Part shown: in pieces, positions 26,381 to 34,947 of the stretch | Position numbering within the stretch: position 1 is the first letter of the stretch | Layout: each line of letters starts with the position of its first letter | DNA from: Chloroflexota bacterium | GTDB lineage: Bacteria; Chloroflexota; Dehalococcoidia; Lucifugimonadales; Lucifugimonadaceae | NCBI GenBank assembly: GCA_027618835.1 | Contig: JAQCHZ010000008.1 | Coordinates: 55,051-119,050, forward strand | Reading direction: 5' to 3' | Length of the DNA: 64,000 nt | Notes under the pieces: model-generated | The model's input: only the letters and a program-made list of their open reading frames with translations | What the model was told of the DNA's origin: nothing | The model's database searches: none | Translations under genes and position numbers: made by a program

Positions 26381-27385
26381 ATGAACGTGTCAGTTGGTGA
26401 TTTCGAGTTCGAGTGGCTTGGTGATTGGGCTGAACTTCCGTCGAACGATACAGTCGCACGTGGCTGGTCGCACCACGGCATGGCGTTTTCCAACGAAGGC
26501 CAGATCGTAACGTTTCATCCTGCTGAGTCGCTCGTCGTAATTCTTACGACCGAGGGAGAACTCCTTAGGTCGTTTGAGATTCCGGTGACTGAAGCTCATG
26601 GACTTACGTTGAGCACTATCGGTCTCAACCAATCGATATGGATTGCCGATAACGGTCGCAAGCGCGATCCCAACCACGACTACGACTACATGCCCGACCC
26701 TCTGCAAGGCAAGGTTGTGCGCTTTTCAATGTCGGGTCTCGTGGAAATGGAACTTTTCGAGCCGACGAAAGCAGGTTTGACTGGCGAACCTTTCTCCCCG
26801 ACAAGCGTCATTGCTTTTGACGACCACCTTGGCGGCAACGGCGATATCTGGGTGGCTGACGGCTATGGAAAGAGCATAGTTCATCGATACAACTCGAACG
26901 GCGAATATCTTCTTTCTATCGATGGAAGCAAAGGGGCGGGACGCTTCGACTGTCCGCACTCGCTGTGGATCGACACTCGTTCGGGCTTAGCTGAGCTGCT
27001 TGTTGCCGATAGGGCGAACGGGCGAGTGCAGGTCTTCGACATGGAAGGCGAGTACATTCGCACGATAGGTGCGGGTTATTTCGAGCGGCCGACCGTTTTT
27101 GCGAGCTACGGTGAGAATCTGCTGGTTGGTGAACTGAACGCTCGTTTGACGGTGGTCGGACCTAACAACGAGCTGATCGGCTACATCGGCGACAATACGC
27201 CCGTATCCGAAGAGCCCGCCTGGCCGAACGAACCTGACGAGAACGATATTCCACGCCGCACTTCTCGGTTGGTGGAAGGGTTGTTCAACAGTCCTCACGG
27301 AATAAGTTCCGATAACGACGGAAACATCTACGTCAGCGAATGGCTCATTGGCGGACGCTACACAAAGCTTCGTTTGATTGGGTAA
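26381..27385 (+). CDS. NHL-repeat beta-propeller protein, second copy
   Basis: A 334-residue propeller with blades such as GDIWVADGYGKSIVHRYNSNG, LLVADRANGRVQVFDMEG and GNIYVSEWLIGGRYTKL. It is a diverged relative of the gene at 6427. DGYGKS/DGYGNS, the HRY/HRF pairs and SPHGIS are shared. The ATG at 26381 gives the compact N-terminus MNVSVGDFEFEWLG; an upstream ATG at 26333 is possible but would add an atypical extension. Confidence 0.83.
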   Translation: MNVSVGDFEFEWLGDWAELPSNDTVARGWSHHGMAFSNEGQIVTFHPAESLVVILTTEGELLRSFEIPVTEAHGLTLSTIGLNQSIWIADNGRKRDPNHDYDYMPDPLQGKVVRFSMSGLVEMELFEPTKAGLTGEPFSPTSVIAFDDHLGGNGDIWVADGYGKSIVHRYNSNGEYLLSIDGSKGAGRFDCPHSLWIDTRSGLAELLVADRANGRVQVFDMEGEYIRTIGAGYFERPTVFASYGENLLVGELNARLTVVGPNNELIGYIGDNTPVSEEPAWPNEPDENDIPRRTSRLVEGLFNSPHGISSDNDGNIYVSEWLIGGRYTKLRLIG

Positions 27386-27399
27386 TTCCGTCTGATCCT

Positions 27400-27499
27400 C
27401 TCCTGGGTGAGAGGATTTAGGCGAGGGTGGAGATGCATAGTTGAAACTAGTATTCGTATCTCCCTCATCCCAACATTCGCCCGGTGGGAGAAGGGGACA
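27400..27499. repeat. Palindromic repeat (CCTCTCC/GAGAGG type), two half copies
   Basis: CCTCTCCTGGGTGAGAGG and, further on, TCTCCCTCATCCCAACATTC with CCGGTGGGAGAAGGGGAC. They belong to the intergenic CCCTCTCC palindrome family. The second part ends three bases before the ankyrin start codon and supplies its purine-rich ribosome-binding site. Confidence 0.6.
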
Positions 27500-27501
27500 T
27501 T

Positions 27502-27885
27502 ATGCCGACTGATCGTTCCGAATCGACGCTCCCGAACTTGATTCAGCGTAGAGCGCCGATTGAGGAAGTTATCGCCCGAATTGCTGAAACTGCCGAAATC
27601 GACGAAATCGACTTCAAGGGTTGGACTGGTCTTCATTGGGCGTTGGTACGAGAAGTTCCTGCCGTGATTGGGCTTTTGCTTGAGTCGGGAGCCGATCCTA
27701 ATCATCCAACCGATAGCGGTCGAATACCGCTCAACATCGCCATGCGAAGTGGTCAGGGCGATGCCGTGAAGCTGCTTCTGAATGCCGGGGCAAACGCTCA
27801 ACAGGCCGACATTGATGGCAAGACGCCGCTGATGGTTGGTCGAGAAGGAAAATACCCAGAGCTGACCAAGCTGTTGGATGCGTAG
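27502..27885 (+). CDS. Ankyrin-repeat protein
   Basis: A 127-residue protein with about three ankyrin repeats: DFKGWTGLHWALVREVPAVI, then LLLESGADPNHPTDSGRIPL with NIAMRSGQGDAVKLLLNAGA, then DIDGKTPLMVGREGKYPEL. Such repeats bind proteins; the partner is unknown. The ribosome-binding sequence AGAAGGGGA lies within an adjacent dispersed repeat, so translation of this gene may depend on the repeat. Confidence 0.85.
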   Translation: MPTDRSESTLPNLIQRRAPIEEVIARIAETAEIDEIDFKGWTGLHWALVREVPAVIGLLLESGADPNHPTDSGRIPLNIAMRSGQGDAVKLLLNAGANAQQADIDGKTPLMVGREGKYPELTKLLDA

Positions 27886-27920
27886 CTTCTTGATATTAAC
27901 GAATCAGATGCGCCGGGCAG

Positions 27921-28439
27921 ATGATTGCTCGAAACTCTCAAACAATCGTTCGTTCGGACTCTGCTAATTTTTCCAAATGCGGGCGATATCGATATTTGCT
28001 TACTCGTGAGTTCGGCGGCGAATCGACTTTCCTTTTCGTGATGCTGAATACGTCGACCACTAATGCTGACCACGATGATCCAACTATTCGTCGCTGCATT
28101 GGGTTCGCTAAGCGCGAGGGTTTTGGTCGGCTGGAAGTGGTGAATCTTTACGGGTATATGGCGACCAAGCCTGCTGATCTCTTTGCTTGTGACGAACCTG
28201 TTGGTGACGGAAACGACGTCGCTATAGCTGACGCTCTCAGTGGGGCAGATGTTGAGGTCGTTGCATGGGGCAATCACGGCTCGTTCGACAGTGGCCGAAT
28301 CAAAGCTTTTATCGACATGATTGGGCTGTCTGGTAATCAGGCGAAGTGTTTCGGTCTTACCGGCGAGGGACAGCCTAAGCACCCGCTTTACCTGCGATTA
28401 GATGCTGCGTTGGTCGACTATTCCGCGGTGCTTAGCTGA
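27921..28439 (+). CDS. DUF1643 domain protein
   Basis: A 172-residue protein with the full DUF1643 signature: FSKCGRYRYLLTREF, FVMLNTSTTNADHDDPTIRR, CIGFAKREGFGRLEVVNLYG, MATKPADL and KCFGLTGEGQPKHPLYL. The family is widespread in bacteria and phages with no established function. It begins 35 bases after the ankyrin gene and may be co-transcribed. Confidence 0.88.
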   Translation: MIARNSQTIVRSDSANFSKCGRYRYLLTREFGGESTFLFVMLNTSTTNADHDDPTIRRCIGFAKREGFGRLEVVNLYGYMATKPADLFACDEPVGDGNDVAIADALSGADVEVVAWGNHGSFDSGRIKAFIDMIGLSGNQAKCFGLTGEGQPKHPLYLRLDAALVDYSAVLS

Positions 28440-28441
28440 GT

Positions 28442-29098
28442 TTAAGTGATTGCGGTGAATTTGATGAGCTTGTGGCTGTTGTCGCAGAACGGCTTGTTTC
28501 TTGAGGCTCCACAGCGGCACAACGCTGCACGGTTGCCTGCGAGCACTTTTTCTCCGTCTTTGTTGACGATTTCGACCTCGCCTTTGATGCGGATGGGTCC
28601 GTTTCGCCATGCTCTTACTGTTGGGGCTTCGTCGGTGGATTCGGGCTCCACTGAACCGGGTTCGTCTAGCTCTTAGCGAAGTGCGCCGCTCGGGCAGTTT
28701 CTCACGGTGTCGACGACTTTTTGTAGATCAGCGTCTACGAGATTAATCCAAGGCCGTGCTTTGAGATTGAACGTTTCTGGCATTAGTTTCAAGCATTCAG
28801 CGACGTGGATGCAGCGTGATGCATCGAAGCTGAGGGTGACGCCGCTTCCGTTGTATTCACGTCGGCGTGAAACGGGTTTTGGATCTAGGTATTCGTCTTC
28901 CGACTGACCGCTTTCGGCGCCGAAATCTGCTGAGGTGTGCGAGTTGTCGCAAAACGGCTTTGCTCCCGACATTTCGCATCGGCACAGCCGAGCTTTGCCG
29001 TGAGTTTCGATCTCAACCCGCCGTGCGTCGATTAGGTTGATCTGCCCGTCGATAACGAGTGGCCCATCTTCGGTCTCAGTGATTGTTACTTTTGGCAT
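28442..29098 (-). pseudogene. CDGSH / Fer4_19 iron-sulfur protein split by an in-frame TAA
   Basis: Reading 5' to 3' on the minus strand: an N-terminal CDGSH domain (LCRCEMSGAKPFCDNSH), a divergent ferredoxin domain (SFDASRCIHVAECLKL to VRNCPSGALR), then TAA at 28673-28675, and in the same frame ELDEPGSVEPES leading to a second CDGSH domain (LCRCGASRNKPFCDNSH). A single 218-residue protein with this order would look normal. Either the stop is a recent mutation, or the last 69 residues restart at a GTG (28651) as a separate CDGSH protein. Both CDGSH sites keep their three Cys and one His. Confidence 0.75.
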
Positions 29099-29182
29099 GA
29101 GGAGTTGCTGTGCTTGATTTGCTTTGCTCGTGCTCGTTTTCGAAACTTGATGGTTTCGATGTTAGAGGTGTTCGCTGCGAAC

Positions 29183-29310
29183 GTCATCCTGAACGAGACT
29201 CGGGATATCGATCATAGGGCTTGTCGATTCGCAGTCAAATTCGAACATTGCGTTGCTTTGTACGCTGATTGCCACGTCGTCCTTTCGGACTCCTCGCAAT
29301 GACAGTCGGG
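29183..29310. repeat. Interspersed repeat (CATCCTGA...CTCGCAATGACA type)
   Basis: GTCATCCTGAACGAGACTCG near the left and GATTGCCACGTCGTCC with CTCCTCGCAATGACAG near the right are blocks I know as common intergenic repeats in many bacteria. CATCCTGA/CCTGAGC sequence also appears at the ends of the element at 59651. Confidence 0.5.
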
Positions 29311-29326
29311 CCGATTGGCACCGAAC

Positions 29327-32300
29327 CTACCCCCAATCCCTTGAATGGAACTGTGGGATTGACTCCTCAATAGGGGTGATGTTTTCGACGACGATGTTCA
29401 TTGTTCCTTCGCGTCGGGAGACCGTTCCAGTGGCGAGCAATAACGACTCTTTGATCTGCTGCTTGAAGCGTTGATACATCGTTGGCCAGACGATCAAAGG
29501 CGAATGCCCAAACTCGTCTTCAAGCGTGATGAAAACCGTCTTACCGTTCGGCTTCTGACGTCTAATCACAAGACCCGCCACCGAAATTCGATCGCCATTG
29601 GCGTAGTTCCGAACCTCTTCGCTGCGAATCACCGTTGAAGGCAAATGCGGTCTGATCTTCTCCATCATGTGTCCCTGCGGATACACGCCCGTCGCCGAGT
29701 ACTCGCCGATCATCCGGTCCCAGCCCGACTCATCTGGCAACGCAATCATGTCCTGCTCAACCGGCATTTCGAACGCCAATTGTCGTGATCCATCTTTCTT
29801 CTCGCCATGAGGTCGATAGCGCAAGCCCGACTCCCAACGAAGATGACGTCGATCAGCGATAGTCGGAGGAATGCGGTCGGGGTCGGCAATATTGTCGAAC
29901 CGATCGAGCGCACCTGCCGCCGAGAGAAGATCGAGAACTTCCTGTTGTACTCCGGTTCTCGACATGAAATTTGCGAGCGAAACAAACTCGCCACCTGCCT
30001 CACGTTCTTTAACAACGGGAACTGCCGTAGCCGTGTTTAGCTTCGCCACATGAGTCAGGCCCATCCGGAGCGCGCCGTTCTCAATTACGGCTTTTTTTCC
30101 GCTGAGATTAACGTCGGGACCAAGCACTTTAACCCCGTGTCGAACGGCGTCCTCCTTCAGTGTTTCGAGGTTGTAGAAGCCCATTGGCTGGTTGTTGAAC
30201 AGTCCCACGAAAAACTCGAGTGGCCAGTAGTGCTTGAGCCACGACATTTGGTACGCCGTTACGCCAAAAGCGAAGGCGTGTGCTTCTGGAAACTGGTACA
30301 TGCCATGAAATTTCCCGAATACTTTTTCGACGGCTTCGGGTGGAACGCCTTTTGCGAGCGCACCCGTAATGAACTTGTCCTTCCAGTGGGCGATGTGGCG
30401 TTCGTTGTTGCGGCGAGTAAACGCCCGGCGCATTTGATCGCCCTCGACTGCGCTCATGCCACCGACGTGCATTGCCAGTTCGCCGAGTTGGTCCTGATAA
30501 AGCGGCACGCCATACGTTCGACCCAATGCGGGCTCTTCGAGCGGATGATCGAACTTCCAGTCGGGGTCTTTGCCCATATGGCGACGTATCAGCAACGTCA
30601 CACCGTCGTTCACTCCAGCGCCGGGTCGAACTGCTCCAACCTCCCACGCCATCTCGGTTAGGTTGCGCGGTCGAAGGCGAGTGACCGTCTGCATTTGTGC
30701 TGCCGATTCGATTTGGAAAACGCCAATGGTGTCGGCGTTGTGGATATCGTTGTAAACGGCGTGATCCTCGAAATCTATCCGAGATATATCGACTCTTTCT
30801 TCGGTTTGCTTTCGAATGAGTTCTAGCACCTCGGAAAGTTGCGATAACGCCCCGAGCGCTAGGAAGTCGATCTTCACGAACCCCGCATCTTCAGAGGCGT
30901 TTTTGTCCCATTGGCAGATGTATCGCCCGTCGACAGCACTGCGCTGAAGGGGCACTGTTTCGGAGAGCGGACGTGCGGAAAGGATCATGCCTCCGGGGTG
31001 TTGCGCTAGGTATTTTGGGAAGTGGTTCAACTGCTGCGCGAGTTCGATAAGCATCTGCCAAACGGGAGCATCGACCCTGTCTTTGAACTCGGGAAGCTCG
31101 GCCATTTCTTTGGCTAAAGCTGGAATTGAACTGTGGCCGTCGAGTCGCTTGTTGAGTCGACTCAGATCGTCTTCAGCGATGCCCAATGCCTTGCCCAAAT
31201 CACGCACGGCTCCACGGATTTTGTATGTCGAAATCATCCCTGTGAGCACGGCGTGTTCGTAGCCCCAGCGTTCGTGAATGCGCAGTATTAGCTCAGCACG
31301 AATTTCGCGAGGTAAGTCGAGATCGATGTCAGGTGGAGATAGCTTTTCGCCTTCGACAGTCTCTGGAAGAAATCGATCGAGCCTGAGTCCGAATTTAAGT
31401 GGGTCGATGTGCGATAACCCAGTGAGGTAGCCGATTAGGAGCGCTACTGACGAACCTCGACCTCGCCCCGGTGGGTTTTCTTCGATCGGTAGTCCCGGTT
31501 CGACAAGTCCCAGATCTTCCTGCACTTCGCGGGCTATTCGGATGATGTCGTAGTACTGCAGCAGGAAGCCAACGAGTCCGTGCCTTTCGAGAAGATCGAA
31601 TTCTCGGTCGAGTCGTGCCGTGACCTCTGGCGTAACGCTGCCGTATCGACGTACAGCCGCCTCTTCGCAAATCTTCCTTAGGTAGCTCGATTCTGTATGC
31701 CCGGGTGGGAGGAATTCGTAGGAAGGGAAGTCGTAGATGGCATCGGAAGTGATGTCGAACTCACACCGGTCGGTAATCTTGACCGTGTTCATTATTGCTT
31801 CAGGATGCTCACTGAACAGAACGCCCATTTCGGATGGTGACTTTAGGAAAAACTGATTGTTGGGTCGGCGTTCTCGGTGGCTCGCTTCGAGAGATTTATT
31901 GTGTTTGATCGCAACGAGTGCGTCGTTGAGGCGATGTCGATCACGAACGTGGTAGTGGGCATTGTTTGTGGCGACGATTCCAATTTCTAAGTCTTTGGAA
32001 ATTGCCGCCATACTTCGGTTTCGCTGCACGTCGCCCATGACTAGGTTTTGTTGTAGTTCAAGGAAGAAATTTTCCTTTCCGTATATCTCGATATATTTTT
32101 TGACGGCATGCTGAGCTGATACGAAATCACCGTTGGTTACGAGCTTAGATATTTCTCCCTTTCGGCACCCGGAAAGACAGATAACTCCTTCAGCATGATC
32201 GGCAAGGAGTGCAGGATCGAGATGCGGGTCGTTTCTCTCTTCGGCGTCGACGTGAGCGCGGGTGGTCAATAACGAGATGTTTTTGTAGCCGGTGGCGGTT

Positions 32301-32614
32301 TCTGCAAGCAGGGTTATATGGGGACGGTCGCCTGGCTCGTGTTCGGTGCCTTCCGGCTCACCGAGTCCACGTGCGAGAGTGAGTTCGATACCTATGATCG
32401 GCTTGATGCCGAGTTCTTTTGCTGCCTGCGCAAATTCCATGACCCCGCTTACGTTGTCGTGATCGGTAATAGCGAGGGCGTGTAGTCCTAGCTGCTTGGC
32501 GGTGAGCAGTAAATCCCACGCTTCTGATGCGCCTTCTTGGAACGAATAGTTGCTGTGGGCATGTAGCTCGGCGTAAGCACCAGTGCTGCTTTTGGCGGAA
32601 TCGTTGTTGTTCAT
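29327..32614 (-). CDS. dnaE2: Error-prone DNA polymerase III alpha subunit (DnaE2/ImuC)
   Basis: About 1095 residues, the size of DnaE2 rather than replicative DnaE. The PHP domain starts AYAELHAHSNYSFQEGASEA with ITDHDNVSG; the palm has PPDIDLDLPREIRAE and FVKIDFLALGALS, which carry the three catalytic aspartates; an OB fold (SVAGLVIRRQKPNGKTVFIT) ends the chain. DnaE2 copies damaged DNA with ImuB during the SOS response. It follows imuB and DUF6504 on the same strand. The ATG at 32614 is chosen; an upstream in-frame start at 32677 is possible. Confidence 0.93.
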   Translation of the reverse strand: MNNNDSAKSSTGAYAELHAHSNYSFQEGASEAWDLLLTAKQLGLHALAITDHDNVSGVMEFAQAAKELGIKPIIGIELTLARGLGEPEGTEHEPGDRPHITLLAETATGYKNISLLTTRAHVDAEERNDPHLDPALLADHAEGVICLSGCRKGEISKLVTNGDFVSAQHAVKKYIEIYGKENFFLELQQNLVMGDVQRNRSMAAISKDLEIGIVATNNAHYHVRDRHRLNDALVAIKHNKSLEASHRERRPNNQFFLKSPSEMGVLFSEHPEAIMNTVKITDRCEFDITSDAIYDFPSYEFLPPGHTESSYLRKICEEAAVRRYGSVTPEVTARLDREFDLLERHGLVGFLLQYYDIIRIAREVQEDLGLVEPGLPIEENPPGRGRGSSVALLIGYLTGLSHIDPLKFGLRLDRFLPETVEGEKLSPPDIDLDLPREIRAELILRIHERWGYEHAVLTGMISTYKIRGAVRDLGKALGIAEDDLSRLNKRLDGHSSIPALAKEMAELPEFKDRVDAPVWQMLIELAQQLNHFPKYLAQHPGGMILSARPLSETVPLQRSAVDGRYICQWDKNASEDAGFVKIDFLALGALSQLSEVLELIRKQTEERVDISRIDFEDHAVYNDIHNADTIGVFQIESAAQMQTVTRLRPRNLTEMAWEVGAVRPGAGVNDGVTLLIRRHMGKDPDWKFDHPLEEPALGRTYGVPLYQDQLGELAMHVGGMSAVEGDQMRRAFTRRNNERHIAHWKDKFITGALAKGVPPEAVEKVFGKFHGMYQFPEAHAFAFGVTAYQMSWLKHYWPLEFFVGLFNNQPMGFYNLETLKEDAVRHGVKVLGPDVNLSGKKAVIENGALRMGLTHVAKLNTATAVPVVKEREAGGEFVSLANFMSRTGVQQEVLDLLSAAGALDRFDNIADPDRIPPTIADRRHLRWESGLRYRPHGEKKDGSRQLAFEMPVEQDMIALPDESGWDRMIGEYSATGVYPQGHMMEKIRPHLPSTVIRSEEVRNYANGDRISVAGLVIRRQKPNGKTVFITLEDEFGHSPLIVWPTMYQRFKQQIKESLLLATGTVSRREGTMNIVVENITPIEESIPQFHSRDWG

Positions 32615-32719
32615 CGGTTCGTGATTTCCTGGCAAATGATTACTCGTTGCGTTCTTCGTTTTTAAGGACCTATTCACGGTCGTTTCTTATTCGTTTACTG
32701 TTGCGACCGTTTGGTTGGT

Positions 32720-33121
32720 TTAACCTGCTTGCCGGTACCAGATGTTGGTGGTGAGATCGATATAGATAGTCAACTGCTGTCCACTTTCGAGTCGGAGTAC
32801 GTAGTAGAGGCGGGCGATCTCCTCATCTGGCCCGCGCCACCACTCATCGTTCACCTTCCATATATCGTCTATTTCGGCGACTTGCATCCACTTGCCGTCG
32901 GAGACCAGCGTTGACTGTGTAGGGCTGTGTCCCCTCTCCCCCGTAGGGAGAGGGCTAGGGTGTGGGTTGTTGCGACGCTTTCGACGAGAGCGAGGTGAAT
33001 CGATAGCAGGTGGAACTTGAATCGAAGTTGGGTTGCCCGCTGAATCGGTACGAACGTGAACGGTGCGCGGGGCGTTTAACGGCTTGATTCCGCCAGAGTA
33101 AGTGGCGTGTGTATTAGTCAA
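32720..33121 (-). CDS. DUF6504-like protein with an in-frame repeat insertion
   Basis: A 133-residue frame. The C-terminal part (VAEIDDIWKVNDEWWRGPDE, then ARLYYVLRLESGQQLTIYID) is the small domain often encoded between imuB and dnaE2 in mutagenesis cassettes. The N-terminal part RTVHVRTDSAGNPTSIQVPP is also family-like. Between them, RRNNPHPSPLPTGERGHSPT is the translation of a CCCTCTCC palindrome (32926-32965), so the protein carries repeat-derived residues. The TTG start at 33121 falls inside another repeat and is uncertain. It probably assists the ImuB/DnaE2 complex. Confidence 0.72.
   Translation of the reverse strand: MTNTHATYSGGIKPLNAPRTVHVRTDSAGNPTSIQVPPAIDSPRSRRKRRNNPHPSPLPTGERGHSPTQSTLVSDGKWMQVAEIDDIWKVNDEWWRGPDEEIARLYYVLRLESGQQLTIYIDLTTNIWYRQAG
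32926..32965. repeat. CCCTCTCC palindrome inside the DUF6504 frame
   Basis: CCCCTCTCCC and GGGAGAGGG pair around CCGTA, flanked by CTAGGGTGTGGG. It belongs to the same family as the intergenic copies at 8206, 27400 and 60680, but here it is read in frame as protein. Confidence 0.75.
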
Positions 33122-33338
33122 CTTTCTTTGTCTCTGTTAGCTCCGGGCGTCGTCGAACGACTTGGTCGCGCGTCGCATCTGCGTTAGTCGCGCTCGTCAT
33201 CGGATGACTCGGCTCCGTGTCGCAGTCGCCCCCTCTAACTCCCCCAGTCTGGGGGAGGACTGTTAGTCGGTTAGCCAACTTTCTTTGCCTCCGGTAGCTC
33301 CGGGTGTCGTCGAGCGACTTGGTCGCGCGTCGCATCTG
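33114..33338. repeat. Dispersed repeat copies B and C in tandem
   Basis: A 68-base block (starting TTAGTCAACTTTCTTTG and ending GCGCGTCGCATCT) occurs at 33114-33181 and again, with a few changes, at 33271-33338. Between them are TTAGTCGCGCTCG, GATGACTCGGCTC and the palindrome CTCCCCCAGTCTGGGGGAG. Copy C overlaps the 3' end of imuB and encodes its last residues. Confidence 0.75.
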
Positions 33339-34755
33339 TATACTCGCCGCCGGAGCTGCTCATCTGGACCAATGCGTATCGGCGCTCTGGGATTCTCGAC
33401 CACGGCTCGAGTTCTCTCACTTGGTAGATAGGTGGTGCAACTCTGAGCCGGAATCGAAGCTGGCTAATCGTTTCTTGCAGATCGGTATAGCGCTTCACTT
33501 CTTTCCACATCGACTCCTGCCTGCCTGCCTCGCCAGTAATGCCCGAAAGCGTTATGCGCATATCTTCGAGCGGTCCAGGAATTACAGCCATATCGAGCTT
33601 TGACTTGATTGCAAATAGTGCTTGGTTTTTGTTCCCCGCGGGATCTTTGAATGCAATCCTCATCGTCCACGGAGCATGCTGGAAAACCTGCGACTGAATG
33701 CTCGCCTGTCGGGCAAAGCGTCGTGAAAGTTGCGACCGTCCATACGCACGATTCAATAGACTTTCGATGGCCGTAACAATGGTTGCCATGCTTACTGTAG
33801 GGTCGGGGAAATCCAGATGCTCCGACACGCCCAGTACGCTTCGTTTTGGCATGAGCGGTCGGTGATCGATGCCGTTCGCCAAATCCCAAGCCGTACCGCC
33901 TGCCTGCCCGAACTGCGCTTCCATCGGACCCCGCGGAATATCGGCGATGTGGCCCATAGTCGTCAGTCCAAAAGCGTGCAGCCTCTTGATGAGCTGATAG
34001 GGGAGTGGGAGCGAGTCGACCGGGAATTGATCGAGAAATCTGCCTGGTTCGCCAGTTACTTTCCTGCCGCTGTTCGATCGACTCAGAAGTGAGGCAGCGT
34101 AAGCAAGCCATTTGTTATCGCCAACTCCGATGCGCAGATCGAAGCCGTCGACCGCTCCTGCAAGCAGTCTGACCACATGTGCGTCGTCACCGTAAAGACT
34201 TTCGAGTCCCCAGATTCCGACATATGCGAGACCCGGAGCCGCAGCTTCGATATCGGGCACGAGTCGTTCGAGGTTTTCGATAATCTCGTCGAATACCAGG
34301 GCGTAAAGCGGAGTATCTGCTTCGATGATGAGCACGCCGCGGTGGCGTGATGTTGCCTCGATAAGTGGCATCCCGGGCATGACGTCGGTGAGGTCGGGCG
34401 ATGCTGCAAGAACGACGCGTGCTGAAAGCGAAGCGCTGGTCTTCTTGGAAGATTTCGAGTTTGTTTTTTGGCCGGGACCGCCGGATATGTTGGTGAGTTC
34501 TTCGCCAAGGTCGAGCGCCTTGCCAGCAATGATCGCTGAGCGATCGTGAAGTTCTGGCTTTCTCGCAACTTCGACCTGCCAAGGAAAATTAGGAATCCGC
34601 AAACACGCAAGCATCTTTGATGCGTTTTCCGAGAGGTCGTTATTTGTTGGCTGGGGTGATGAATGGCGCTTCTGTTTATTGGTGCGCTGGCCTGCCGCTC
34701 GCTGGGTGTTTGGCTGCGAAGCGAGTGATTTAACTTGTGGGGGAGGTCGTCTCAT
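33271..34755 (-). CDS. imuB: Y-family polymerase-like protein ImuB
   Basis: A 494-residue frame with a Y-family polymerase fold that lacks the usual catalytic acids. The palm start is LACLRIPNFPWQVEVARKPE instead of a D-x-D site, and the SIDE motif is replaced by GIWGLESLYGDDAH. The HhH-like segment (IKRLHAFGLTTMGHIADIPR) and little finger follow. This is typical of ImuB, a non-catalytic adaptor for DnaE2. An unusual 47-residue Gln/Asn/Lys-rich N-terminal extension precedes MLACLRIP, so the true start may be at 34614. The last 20 or so residues (DATRDQVARRHPELPEAKKVG) come from a dispersed repeat. Confidence 0.85.
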   Translation of the reverse strand: MRRPPPQVKSLASQPNTQRAAGQRTNKQKRHSSPQPTNNDLSENASKMLACLRIPNFPWQVEVARKPELHDRSAIIAGKALDLGEELTNISGGPGQKTNSKSSKKTSASLSARVVLAASPDLTDVMPGMPLIEATSRHRGVLIIEADTPLYALVFDEIIENLERLVPDIEAAAPGLAYVGIWGLESLYGDDAHVVRLLAGAVDGFDLRIGVGDNKWLAYAASLLSRSNSGRKVTGEPGRFLDQFPVDSLPLPYQLIKRLHAFGLTTMGHIADIPRGPMEAQFGQAGGTAWDLANGIDHRPLMPKRSVLGVSEHLDFPDPTVSMATIVTAIESLLNRAYGRSQLSRRFARQASIQSQVFQHAPWTMRIAFKDPAGNKNQALFAIKSKLDMAVIPGPLEDMRITLSGITGEAGRQESMWKEVKRYTDLQETISQLRFRLRVAPPIYQVRELEPWSRIPERRYALVQMSSSGGEYTDATRDQVARRHPELPEAKKVG

Positions 34756-34863
34756 TAGGTAGCTATAAGGCGCGTTGCGTGATGGCGGATGCGACCTGAA
34801 ATTGGTCGCCGAAATTAGACCGTAAGGAAATCAATTAGCTTCATAAAAATGTCGCTGTGGGCG

Positions 34864-34882
34864 AGACGAACCGGGTTCGTCT
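34864..34882. promoter_or_regulatory. Perfect 8-bp inverted repeat upstream of imuB
   Basis: AGACGAAC-CGG-GTTCGTCT lies 109 bases before the imuB start. The GAAC/GTTC half-sites resemble LexA half-sites, but with three rather than four bases between them. It could be an operator or a small RNA hairpin. Confidence 0.4.
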
Positions 34883-34947
34883 ATTAATCCGACCGATGAA
34901 TTCTCTAATGGTTTTTAAGAATGATTTACCGGCTGGGAGACCAATAA

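Noticed and set aside
28673..28675. Stop-codon readthrough as a general feature of this organism
   Set aside because: All three stop codons are involved, several lesions are frameshifts, and normal genes here end at these codons.
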